Assembly: GCF_944393015.1 (NCBI RefSeq)
Contig: NZ_CALXYQ010000028.1
Coordinates: 1 to 38,840, forward strand
Reading direction: 5' to 3'
Length of the DNA: 38,840 bases
From: an uncultured Brachyspira sp.
Lineage (GTDB): Bacteria > Spirochaetota > Brachyspiria > Brachyspirales > Brachyspiraceae
Below are positions 1 to 8,964 of the stretch, piece by piece (position 1 is the stretch's first letter; every line of letters begins with the position of its first letter). The notes under the pieces are model-generated. The model saw only the letters and a program-made list of their open reading frames with translations. It ran no database searches and was not told the DNA's origin. A program made the position numbers and the translations under genes.

Positions 1-1389
1 ACATATATAATAATTAGGTCTGGTCTGGTCTGGTCTGGTCTGGTCTGGTCTGGTCTGGTCTGGTCTGGTCTGGTCTGTATTTAACATTTTATTTCTAAAA
101 TGATCACGCAATTTTTTTATTGGTATCCACCAAGCTAATTTATTTATATTATCTTTATATTTTAATATTTGAGAATTATTATTTAATTTATCATTTAAAG
201 TATTAATATTACTTTTTAGTATATTGCATTTATAATTTAACATATGTATTATATTTTCTTTTATAGTTATATCATCATGAAATTTAATAGAAGGTTGTTT
301 TATATAATCAAAATTATTTTCTTGCTTCTCAATTCCAAACTTTTTTAGCCAACTAATAAAATTATCATACAATTTGTTATATTCTATATTCATAGGTCCA
401 AGATCAATATAATCATATAACCATTTAGCATCTATTAAAGGTCTTTTAAGAATATGTGGCATATAAGGAATTTTAAATAATTCACACATTTCAGCAGCTC
501 TAGAATCTGGGTTAATAACTATCGATGGTATCCCTGAATTTAGTGCTACTATAGCTCCATGCATTCTCCAACCTAAATACATAGTAAAATTATTTAAATA
601 ATTTTCCCAATCTTCCATACTAGAAAATGAAACATATCTTTTATTAGATAATGCAATATAATCTATATCATAGTGAAAACTATAACTTAATTGATGATTT
701 TTAAAATATAATAATTCAATAATAGGTAATTCATCTTGCAATATATAAGATATATTTTCTATATTTGTATTAAATAACCTTCCCCCTAATGCCAATTTAA
801 AATCATCATAATTCTTTTTTTCAACTATCCTATTCCTACCTCTTACATAATAACTTGGACATCCAACAGCCTCTACATTATTAATACCTAACTTATTTAA
901 AACTTCTACAGTACGATATCCTCTTACTCCAATTGCATTTGTTAAATTAGAAAGCTCTTTGAGAAAATATATTTTTTCTCTACTTAATCTTGATATAAAA
1001 TTATTATCATATTCACCATTAACATAATTATTTGAACCTAAACTAATAGTTATTATTGGTTTATTGATTTTTTTTAAAAAATCTAATAAATACATAGGAA
1101 ATTCCAAAGCATAAGCTCTGATATGATCTTGTAAAATAAATATTACATGAGTACACTCATTATTAATATAATCAATATCACTTTCATTATTATAATCATA
1201 ATCATAAATATTATTTATTCTTTTAGCATCATATACTCCTCCACATACTAATTTCATAAAAGCATAAGTAATATATGAATTACCAATATTATGATATACT
1301 GCTTTTCTAAAAGCTTCAATATTTCTTATATCATCATTATTAATAACAAGATTTGCATTAATAAAAAATGGATTAAAAATTTTATTCAT
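1..1389 (-). CDS. Polysaccharide pyruvyl transferase family protein (3' end beyond window)
   Basis: The frame is open from ATG at 1389, preceded by GGAG, to the left edge: 463 codons with no stop. The family (PF04230) adds ketal-linked pyruvate from phosphoenolpyruvate to sugar residues in the cytoplasm. Visible motifs are SLGSN near residue 117 and the family's C-terminal signature near residues 271-290 (LGWRMHGAIVALNSG followed by IPS). A short coiled region near 370-415 leads to the tag WWIPIKKLRDHFRNK (W420, W421). After it the frame enters a 12-copy AGACC tract and leaves it still open (PNYYIC), so the protein runs on outside the window. The same tag and repeat end the neighbouring radical-SAM gene. 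Last visible gene of the minus operon; its Shine-Dalgarno overlaps the stop of a degenerate reading frame upstream. Confidence 0.85.
   Translation of the reverse strand, partial: MNKIFNPFFINANLVINNDDIRNIEAFRKAVYHNIGNSYITYAFMKLVCGGVYDAKRINNIYDYDYNNESDIDYINNECTHVIFILQDHIRAYALEFPMYLLDFLKKINKPIITISLGSNNYVNGEYDNNFISRLSREKIYFLKELSNLTNAIGVRGYRTVEVLNKLGINNVEAVGCPSYYVRGRNRIVEKKNYDDFKLALGGRLFNTNIENISYILQDELPIIELLYFKNHQLSYSFHYDIDYIALSNKRYVSFSSMEDWENYLNNFTMYLGWRMHGAIVALNSGIPSIVINPDSRAAEMCELFKIPYMPHILKRPLIDAKWLYDYIDLGPMNIEYNKLYDNFISWLKKFGIEKQENNFDYIKQPSIKFHDDITIKENIIHMLNYKCNILKSNINTLNDKLNNNSQILKYKDNINKLAWWIPIKKLRDHFRNKMLNTDQTRPDQTRPDQTRPDQTRPNYYIC
17..76. repeat. Pentanucleotide tandem repeat GGTCT x12 (sense AGACC)
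   Basis: Twelve perfect copies lie inside the 3' end of the pyruvyl transferase gene and encode a TRPDQ-type peptide repeat. The sense unit AGACC has no T, so no frame through it contains a stop. Slipped-strand gain or loss would change the C-terminal frame: one of the other two frames meets a stop at 14-16, while the present frame stays open to the edge. Confidence 0.97.
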
Positions 1390-1404
1390 AAATTTAAATA
1401 TCTC

Positions 1405-1679
1405 CTATTTAACCATATTATTATTTATATTATTTATTTCAAGCTCAATTTTGGATATTCTATCATTAATATTTTAAAGTCAATATTTTCCTGTTGCTTA
1501 TTAATTAAAATATTATTAACTAAAAGTTTTTTCATAGTTTCAGATGAATGTTTTTCCCATAACTCAATATAATCATATATAAAAAATTATGCTGCAATAT
1601 CGTATTGCGACATATCTTGTAATTTATTATTAATTATTATAATATTACTAGCATCATATATGTACCCTCTACATATTAA
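1405..1679 (-). pseudogene. Degenerate coding remnant / alternative 3' tail downstream of the radical-SAM gene
   Basis: Between the radical-SAM stop and the pyruvyl transferase start, one minus frame continues straight out of the AGACC tract as LICRGYIYDASN...QYDIAA and stops at 1587-1589. The same frame resumes after that stop (IYDYIELWEKHSSET...). After an apparent one-base deletion or two-base insertion near 1470, another frame gives a coiled-coil-like end (INDRISKIELEINNI...MVK) whose TAG at 1405-1407 abuts the next gene's Shine-Dalgarno. That tight spacing suggests a real gene once ended here. The parent family is not recognisable. The first 30 codons may instead be a functional optional tail of the upstream protein. 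Confidence 0.45.
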
Positions 1680-2932
1680 GGTCTGGTCTGGTCTGGTCTG
1701 GTCTGGTCTGGTCTGGTCTGGTCTGTATTTAACATTTTATTTCTAAAGTTATCACGCCATTTTCTTATAGGTATCCACCAAGCTAATTTATTAATATTAT
1801 ATTTTATTTTATTTAAATCATTTTCTAATTTAGTTGTTAAATCATTTTTTTCTAACACAGAATTATATAAGTAGAAAATATTATCAAGAGGTTCTATTTC
1901 TATTTTTTTCCTATATTCATCTATACTTTTATTCAAATCCTCATGATATTTAACCCATTCAGGAGCTCCAAAAGTAGAAGTATAATCTATAGGTGTCATA
2001 TTTAAATGTTTTTCAACTAATACCCAAAGTTTAGCAGCAAAGTCAACTGTTTCATCAGATACCCTTTTATCATCATATGGAAAATCAGGACATATCATAA
2101 TATTATTAGGTTTTAATGCCATCATAGTTATTAAAAAACTCCATAAACTATCATCATTCCTATTTTCTTCACATATCACGTATTTTAACCATAAACCATG
2201 TGTTCCGCTATTTCTATATTTGATTAAATTAGATATTATTTTAGAAAAAGTATCGTTTCCTCTTAATTTTTTATATATAGAAGCAACTCCTGTATCTACC
2301 GAAGTTGTTAAAATAATTTTATCCTGTTTTAAAGCATTAAATATACTTTGACTAAATTTAACACAATTAGAATAAACTACTACCTGTCCAAAATTTATGT
2401 CAATTAAATAATCAAGAATTTCATCAAAATTTTTTAGCATAGCAGGTTCACCACCGCTAAAATCAACCCAATTCCCGCCTCTAATTTTTCCCTTTTCTTT
2501 AAAAATATCAAAATAATGCAGTATTTCATATTCTGGTTTAACAAAAAAATTATTTTTTGTCCATAAACAGTATTTACATCTTTGATTACATTCTGTATAA
2601 TGTTGTATATTAAATCCTGCTGGTAATTTTTGTCCACCTAAATAATCAAAACAAACATCTTCAAATTTTTTTTCTATTAAATTAGAACAAAATTTACAGT
2701 TATCAGAACTATGATCATTCTCATCATTAATAGAATAAAATAATTCCTTTCTTTTTTCTACTATAAATTCATAATTTAATTTACCAGATTTTATATCTTC
2801 AGAACTTATTAATTTAGGAGATCTTTGTGTTCCATGTACACAGCAATATATACCATCTGTTGAAAAACAAGATCCCATTTCTAAATAAGGGCAACTTTTT
2901 ACTATATCTCCTGGCTGAAACTCTTTTAACAT
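1676..2932 (-). CDS. Radical SAM protein with C-terminal WWIP tag and repeat-encoded tail
   Basis: 418 residues; ATG at 2932 preceded by AAAAGGAG. The 4Fe-4S motif CNQRCKYC gives C115, C119 and C122, and the SAM-binding GGEP is at 160-163, so this is a radical-SAM enzyme. The N-terminus has extra cysteines (14, 22, 30, 31, 79, 82, 94) that could hold a further cluster or zinc. The C-terminus carries WWIPIRKWRDNFRNK (W385, W386), shared with the pyruvyl transferase downstream, then three DQTRP units encoded by nine AGACC repeats, ending directly at TAA 1676-1678. The substrate is unknown; its place among glycosyltransferases suggests a role in modifying a sugar or its carrier. Changing the repeat to 8 or 11 copies would read into a 30-residue tail ending DIAA; 10 copies would add only DLNM. 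Confidence 0.8.
   Translation of the reverse strand: MLKEFQPGDIVKSCPYLEMGSCFSTDGIYCCVHGTQRSPKLISSEDIKSGKLNYEFIVEKRKELFYSINDENDHSSDNCKFCSNLIEKKFEDVCFDYLGGQKLPAGFNIQHYTECNQRCKYCLWTKNNFFVKPEYEILHYFDIFKEKGKIRGGNWVDFSGGEPAMLKNFDEILDYLIDINFGQVVVYSNCVKFSQSIFNALKQDKIILTTSVDTGVASIYKKLRGNDTFSKIISNLIKYRNSGTHGLWLKYVICEENRNDDSLWSFLITMMALKPNNIMICPDFPYDDKRVSDETVDFAAKLWVLVEKHLNMTPIDYTSTFGAPEWVKYHEDLNKSIDEYRKKIEIEPLDNIFYLYNSVLEKNDLTTKLENDLNKIKYNINKLAWWIPIRKWRDNFRNKMLNTDQTRPDQTRPDQTRP
1680..1724. repeat. Pentanucleotide tandem repeat GGTCT x9 (sense AGACC)
   Basis: Nine perfect copies at the very 3' end of the radical-SAM gene, the same unit as at 17-76. The flanking sense sequence before it (AATAAAATGTTAAATAC) is identical in both genes, so the end-of-gene block is homologous although the two enzymes are not. 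Confidence 0.97.
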
Positions 2933-2984
2933 AATAAAACTCCTTTTAATTTATATAATAAAATTACACATAACTATACATGCA

Positions 2985-4352
2985 TTATATAGTGTGATGT
3001 GTGTTAGATTTTGTTATAGGTTCATTTTCTTTGATATCTTCAACTGCAATCAATTTATCAATATCAGTATCAGAAGTTATTTGCTTTTCAGTATATTTAT
3101 TAATAATATAATATACATCTAATTTAGAAGATTTTTTTATATCTTTACTAGCGTATGCATATAATTGCGGAATTTTATAATATTTTGGTTTTAAATTAAT
3201 TTTAATTGTTATGTTAAAAAACAATAACCAAATTTTCAATCTATTTATATTTTTATCTATTAAAAATCCTAATAAAGATGTATTTATATTATAAAATACT
3301 ATTCTCAATATAGAAAAATAAGTATATGAATTATATACATTTTCATATATCAATGGTGATATTGATATATGAGAATGGTTTGTAATCAATACATTGTATA
3401 AAAAATTAAATATTTTCTTGTTCTTATTTTTTATACCAGATTCTTTCAAAAATTTTTTTATTTTTTTTATTTTTTCTTTAGTATATTTATATAAATGAAA
3501 AGTTTTAAATATTCTATCTCTTATAAAAGCATCAGCTATTTTTATTGGTATATAATCCTGAAAAAAATCAGCATATTGCGGATATAAATTGGAATAAAGA
3601 GAAACAATATTATCAATGAATTTTAATGTACTATTACAATCATTGTATAATGAATTAATATTTGAAGTTTCTCTAACTCCATTATGCAATACATAACATC
3701 CTACAAATTCTTTCAAAAAATATATATCCCCAAAAGCAGAAAATGAAAATCTTATAGCAAGATCACCACTTTCTTTAAATGAATGAAAAAAATTATTTTT
3801 ATCTAAAAAATCTTTTCTTATTAAAAAAAATAAGGAAATAATTTCTGGATAATAGTGCGGTAATGTTACTGTGGATTGTCTAAATAAATAATCAATACCT
3901 CTAACTAGTCTTTCTCCTAAATATGGTATTGTTATATATCTATTATATTCTTCAAAATACATTTGTACATGTCCAGTTACTAACATTACATTTGGATATT
4001 TATCAAAAATTTCTACAGCATTTTTTATAAAAGTTTGACTTATAAGATAATCATCATCACAAAGAAAATACATGTATTTTCCTTTAGCTACCTCCTTATA
4101 AGCCATATATCCATTATCAAGAGGCCCAATATTTATTTTTCTTTTTATATAAATAATATTTTCATTATTTTTTATATATTCTTGCATTAATAAATCTGTA
4201 CCATCAGTAGAAGCATTATCAGCTACTATGATTTCAATATTTTCGTAATCTTGTTCTAACACACTATCTAAAGCTACTTTTAACATATCTTTTCTATTAT
4301 ATGTAGGTATAACAATAGATACTAATGGCTTATCAGAATGAGAATTATACAT
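2985..4352 (-). CDS. GT2 family glycosyltransferase
   Basis: 455 residues with ATG at 4352 and GGAG upstream. The N-terminal half is a GT-A fold family 2 domain: VSIVIPTYNRKDML at about 10-23, DNASTDGT near 45-52, and the metal-binding CDDDY near 98-102. It should transfer a sugar from a nucleotide sugar on the cytoplasmic side of the membrane. The C-terminal 200 residues are basic and aromatic with an LLFFNITIKINLK-like stretch that resembles the short tag on the other GTs here. The start overlaps the end of the upstream GT2 gene by 8 bases, so translation is probably coupled. The two adjacent GT2 proteins are similar through their first 250 residues and look like a duplication. Confidence 0.88.
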   Translation of the reverse strand: MYNSHSDKPLVSIVIPTYNRKDMLKVALDSVLEQDYENIEIIVADNASTDGTDLLMQEYIKNNENIIYIKRKINIGPLDNGYMAYKEVAKGKYMYFLCDDDYLISQTFIKNAVEIFDKYPNVMLVTGHVQMYFEEYNRYITIPYLGERLVRGIDYLFRQSTVTLPHYYPEIISLFFLIRKDFLDKNNFFHSFKESGDLAIRFSFSAFGDIYFLKEFVGCYVLHNGVRETSNINSLYNDCNSTLKFIDNIVSLYSNLYPQYADFFQDYIPIKIADAFIRDRIFKTFHLYKYTKEKIKKIKKFLKESGIKNKNKKIFNFLYNVLITNHSHISISPLIYENVYNSYTYFSILRIVFYNINTSLLGFLIDKNINRLKIWLLFFNITIKINLKPKYYKIPQLYAYASKDIKKSSKLDVYYIINKYTEKQITSDTDIDKLIAVEDIKENEPITKSNTHHTI

Positions 4353-5382
4353 ATTTTTTTCTCCTTACATTAAGGTTAAATCCAAAAATAAATAATCTAA
4401 TTATAGTATAATCTATCTCTATCCCAAATATAATAAATTTAAATGGTATAAAAAGACTTAATGAACCAAATATAGCAGATTTTATTCTAGGATATTTTTT
4501 TATTATATCTTTTGATTTTATTATTTTAAATGCTTTTTTTTTGCCAATAACTTTACAAAGCTGTGCTGTATGCCAAATTAGAATATTAGAAAATATTTTT
4601 TCAATTTTAATATCTATTTCATTTGCATAATTAGGATATAATTTTTTAGCTTCAATTTTTAAATCGATTATTAATTCATTCATATAATCGATATTTGACA
4701 TTGTATCCATGTTATATTTATCTTGACCTAAATTATGTTCAACATAACAACCTATAATTTCATTAGATAAAAAGTAAACATCTCCATACAAAAACAAATA
4801 CAACCACAACCAAGTATCGGCAGAAGGCAATGCTTTTTCAAATACTCTTGTTTTATCAGCAGCAGATTTTCTAAACATAGCAAAAAATGATGTTATATTA
4901 TCATATCCATCATGATTTGCATAATTTAAAAGATAATCAATACCTTTTATATATTCTTTAGAATTATATATATCTATAAAAATATTATCATTTTTCTCAT
5001 TAAAACATTTTACAACTCCTCTAACAATAACAATATTTTCATTTTCTTCCATTACATTAACAGCATTTTCAAAAAAAGTATTGCTTAAAAAGTAGTCATC
5101 ATCACATAAAACAATGGCATATTTACCTTTTAAATGATTATATGCTTCAGAACCATTATATAAAGGACCTGTATTTTTTTCTCTTTTATTATAGATAATC
5201 CTTTTATCATTTTTTAATAATTCTTGCATAACTTCAAAAGTACCATCAGTTGAGGCATTGTCTGTAACATATATTTCTATGTTTTTATATGTTTGATTCA
5301 ATACACTGTTTATAGCTCTTTTTAATAATTCTTTTCTATTATAAGTGGGTATTAATACCGAAACTAATGGATATTTATTCAT
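4345..5382 (-). CDS. GT2 family glycosyltransferase
   Basis: I place the start at ATG 5380-5382 (MNKYPLVSVLIPTYNR, 345 residues) because TTGGAG lies six bases upstream; the upstream in-frame TTG at 5394 has no comparable site. GT-A family 2 signatures are VLIPTYNRKELL, DNASTDGTFEV and the CDDDYF metal motif near residue 95. The C-terminus ends in hydrophobic/basic modules (IIFGIEIDY... and LFIFGFNLNVRRKK), the same IFGIKI-type tag found in other transferases of the locus. Sequence and length resemble the following GT2 gene, which it overlaps by 8 bases; its own start lies within the 3' end of the upstream SDR gene. The acceptor sugar cannot be told from sequence. Confidence 0.87.
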   Translation of the reverse strand: MNKYPLVSVLIPTYNRKELLKRAINSVLNQTYKNIEIYVTDNASTDGTFEVMQELLKNDKRIIYNKREKNTGPLYNGSEAYNHLKGKYAIVLCDDDYFLSNTFFENAVNVMEENENIVIVRGVVKCFNEKNDNIFIDIYNSKEYIKGIDYLLNYANHDGYDNITSFFAMFRKSAADKTRVFEKALPSADTWLWLYLFLYGDVYFLSNEIIGCYVEHNLGQDKYNMDTMSNIDYMNELIIDLKIEAKKLYPNYANEIDIKIEKIFSNILIWHTAQLCKVIGKKKAFKIIKSKDIIKKYPRIKSAIFGSLSLFIPFKFIIFGIEIDYTIIRLFIFGFNLNVRRKKYV

Positions 5383-6400
5383 TTTTGACTCCAACAGATA
5401 AATTCCATTTTATTGTTCTTTTTATTGCATCATCTAAAGTATAATTTTCTTTTACTTTTAATTCTTCAATAATTTTAGAATTATTTGGTACATATTTAGG
5501 AGTAGGGTAGTTATAGTTAGGTTTAGTCAATACTTCTATATTTCCATCATAATTATTAATAGAATTAGAAACTTTTCTTGCTAAATCATATATGGATATT
5601 TCATAAGAAGAACCAACATTATATATACTTTTATCATTAGAATTCAATAACATTGTGAAAAGCCATATTATTAAATCAGCAGTATATAAATAACTCCTTA
5701 AAGGTCTTCCATCACCTTTTATTATTATATTATTATTTTTAATAACATCACTAATAAAATTACCAATAGCAAAATGTATATTTAAATTTAAATATGGACC
5801 TACAAAAGCAAAACATCTAGCAATGCTAACATTAATATTTGATTCTAAAAATAATTCTTCAGATACTTTTTTAGCTTTGCCATAAAATGTAGTGGGATTA
5901 CCATAATATGTTTCTTGAAATGACTTTATTGATTCATATTGTTCACCATAAATAGCTCCAGAACTAGTAAACAGTAATTTTTTTACACTCATATTATTAG
6001 CTATTTTTATAATATTTTTAGTACCATCTAATATTATAGAATACATTTCTAGTGGATTCTCTTTTTCTAATTTTTCTGAAGCTGGCGTTGCTGCATGTAT
6101 TATATAATCGTATTCTTTATCACAATTAAAATTTCTAATGTCTCCATTTATGAAACTAATGAAGTCAGTATTATATATAGGATTATCAAGCAAAAAACTA
6201 TACTTATCTCTAGTTAATATAGTAACATTAAAATTATAATATTTTCTAATATGCAATAAGAAATTTAGTATGGACTTTCCAAATAATCCAGTACCTCCAG
6301 TAATTAAAATATTTGAATTGTCTAATTTACTTAAATCTGTTAAAGTTCTTAATTGATTAAAAACAAATTCTACATCTTCTAATATTATATTATTGAACAT
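5375..6400 (-). CDS. NAD-dependent sugar epimerase/dehydratase (extended SDR)
   Basis: 341 residues, ATG 6400 with AAAGGATAATAATG. An extended SDR: Rossmann motif TGGTGLFGKS near residues 34-43, catalytic serine in TSSGAIYG, and YGKAK (Y-x3-K) near 172-176. Such enzymes epimerise, dehydrate or reduce nucleotide-bound sugars. Here it follows a CDP-3,6-dideoxyhexose pathway and a sugar C-methyltransferase, so a late reduction or epimerisation of a CDP-linked branched deoxysugar is the likeliest role (inference). It lies 49 bases after the C-methyltransferase, and its last bases overlap the start region of the GT2 gene. Confidence 0.85.
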   Translation of the reverse strand: MFNNIILEDVEFVFNQLRTLTDLSKLDNSNILITGGTGLFGKSILNFLLHIRKYYNFNVTILTRDKYSFLLDNPIYNTDFISFINGDIRNFNCDKEYDYIIHAATPASEKLEKENPLEMYSIILDGTKNIIKIANNMSVKKLLFTSSGAIYGEQYESIKSFQETYYGNPTTFYGKAKKVSEELFLESNINVSIARCFAFVGPYLNLNIHFAIGNFISDVIKNNNIIIKGDGRPLRSYLYTADLIIWLFTMLLNSNDKSIYNVGSSYEISIYDLARKVSNSINNYDGNIEVLTKPNYNYPTPKYVPNNSKIIEELKVKENYTLDDAIKRTIKWNLSVGVKNE

Positions 6401-6449
6401 TATTATCCTTTTATTTTTATAAATAATTTTACGATAATTACAATAAATG

Positions 6450-7727
6450 TTATGCTACTTCCTTAAAGTAATAATCAAATATTTGCTCTGCTCTGCTCTG
6501 CTCTGCTCTGCTCTGCTCTGCTCTGCTCTGCTCTGCTCTGCTCTGCTCTGCTATTTTCCCTATAAAATTTTTATTACTTAATAATTCATTTTTTATCTGT
6601 TCAGAATATAGAATAGATGCTATTATTATATTAGCATCATTGTATTTTTCAATAATATTTGTAGGAAATATCTCTATATCATTATTATTAATATCTTTAA
6701 CTTTTTTAGATACATAAGAATTATTCTTTTCTATTATACCATCTATCTTAATATTAGAAAAATAATTTTTAGTAGATAATAATCTTCTTAAATTAGCACC
6801 AAGCCCCCAACAAAAAGTTTGTTTGTCCTCATCTATATTGTCTATATTGATAAAATCTATTTTTTTACTATTATCAATATAGTCTTTCATCATAAGAATA
6901 GATGTAATATCTTTATTTATTCTTTTTTTTATATTATTTTTTTTATTACTAAATATTCCATATAGTATATATGAATTAATATTAGAAAAGTTATTAAAAT
7001 ATTCTATTCCTTTTTGTATCAAGGTCATATCTTCGAAAAGATATTCTAAAGTAGTAATAGAGAAATGATTAATATGTTCTAAATCAAAATAATAAAATGA
7101 TGCTAAATTATTTCTAAGATATGAAGTTCCGTCTGGTACATCTATAAATAATATACCATCTTCTTTTAAGATATTTTTAATAATATATTTAATAGTTTTA
7201 AGATCATATATATGTTCTAATACCTGACTTAATATAACAACATTAAATTGTTTATTAACTTTATCTATAATGTCAAATATACTAGAGTTATATCCTTCTA
7301 TATTATAATTTTTTAAATTATCTATAGCCTCTTGTGAAGGTTCTATACCATATAAATTATTATAACCTCGTTCTTGAAATATTCTTAATAATCCGCCTTT
7401 AGCACAACCAATGTCAACAATGCTACTATCTTTATTAATGATTTTTTCTATCTTATCTATTATACCATTATATCTTTTTCTATCTAAATCAGATAATCCA
7501 CCAGCTCCAATAGTAAAATTATTGGAGTATTTAGAGGTAGAAATATAATATTTATCATAATCTTTTTGAGTCCATTCAGTATTATTAAATATAAATCCAC
7601 AATTTTCACAAGCAACTATATTATAGTGTTCTGGTATATATTCCCCATCATATTTTGCAAAATTTATATCATAGAGATTTTCGCCTTTTTCACAATTACA
7701 TATAGGACAAATTCTTTCTAATTTCAT
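6450..7727 (-). CDS. SAM-dependent sugar C-methyltransferase with repeat-encoded C-terminus
   Basis: 425 residues, ATG 7727 with GGGTGTG upstream. The layout is that of the TylC3-type C-methyltransferases: N-terminal zinc site (C7, C10, C40, C43), a central SAM-binding domain (SIVDIGCAKGGLL near 100-112, VILSQVLEHIYD near 165), and a C-terminal Rossmann-like domain (FCWGLGANLRRLL; DANIIIASILYSEQI). The family methylates a ring carbon of NDP-4-keto-deoxysugars, which fits the rfbFGH pathway upstream. After the natural C-terminus a 13-copy AGAGC tract encodes RAEQS units and then the frame continues into IFDYYFKEVA before TAA. That ending is homologous to the out-of-frame tail of the FkbM gene next to it. 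Confidence 0.85.
   Translation of the reverse strand: MKLERICPICNCEKGENLYDINFAKYDGEYIPEHYNIVACENCGFIFNNTEWTQKDYDKYYISTSKYSNNFTIGAGGLSDLDRKRYNGIIDKIEKIINKDSSIVDIGCAKGGLLRIFQERGYNNLYGIEPSQEAIDNLKNYNIEGYNSSIFDIIDKVNKQFNVVILSQVLEHIYDLKTIKYIIKNILKEDGILFIDVPDGTSYLRNNLASFYYFDLEHINHFSITTLEYLFEDMTLIQKGIEYFNNFSNINSYILYGIFSNKKNNIKKRINKDITSILMMKDYIDNSKKIDFINIDNIDEDKQTFCWGLGANLRRLLSTKNYFSNIKIDGIIEKNNSYVSKKVKDINNNDIEIFPTNIIEKYNDANIIIASILYSEQIKNELLSNKNFIGKIAEQSRAEQSRAEQSRAEQSRAEQIFDYYFKEVA
6485..6549. repeat. Pentanucleotide tandem repeat GCTCT x13 (sense AGAGC)
   Basis: Thirteen perfect copies inside the 3' end of the C-methyltransferase gene. The sense unit is T-free and therefore stop-free in all frames. 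At 13 copies the reading frame leaves the tract in the longer-tail frame (IFDYYFKEVA). Confidence 0.97.
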
Positions 7728-7808
7728 ATTTACACACCCTTTTTATATTAAACTATATAATATATTTTACGAATATATTATAAATATTATGCTGCTTCTT
7801 TGCAGTAA

Positions 7809-8961
<1,153 letters not shown>

Positions 8962-8964
8962 AAA

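Noticed and set aside
17..76. Repeat tracts as a CRISPR array or origin iterons
   Set aside because: Units are five bases with no spacers and lie inside or at the edge of coding frames; no cas or replication genes are near.
1291..1572. Plus-strand 93-residue ORF
   Set aside because: It lies opposite the pyruvyl transferase start and the remnant, is Ile/Asn-rich low-complexity sequence with no ribosome site, and is expected by chance in such AT-rich DNA.
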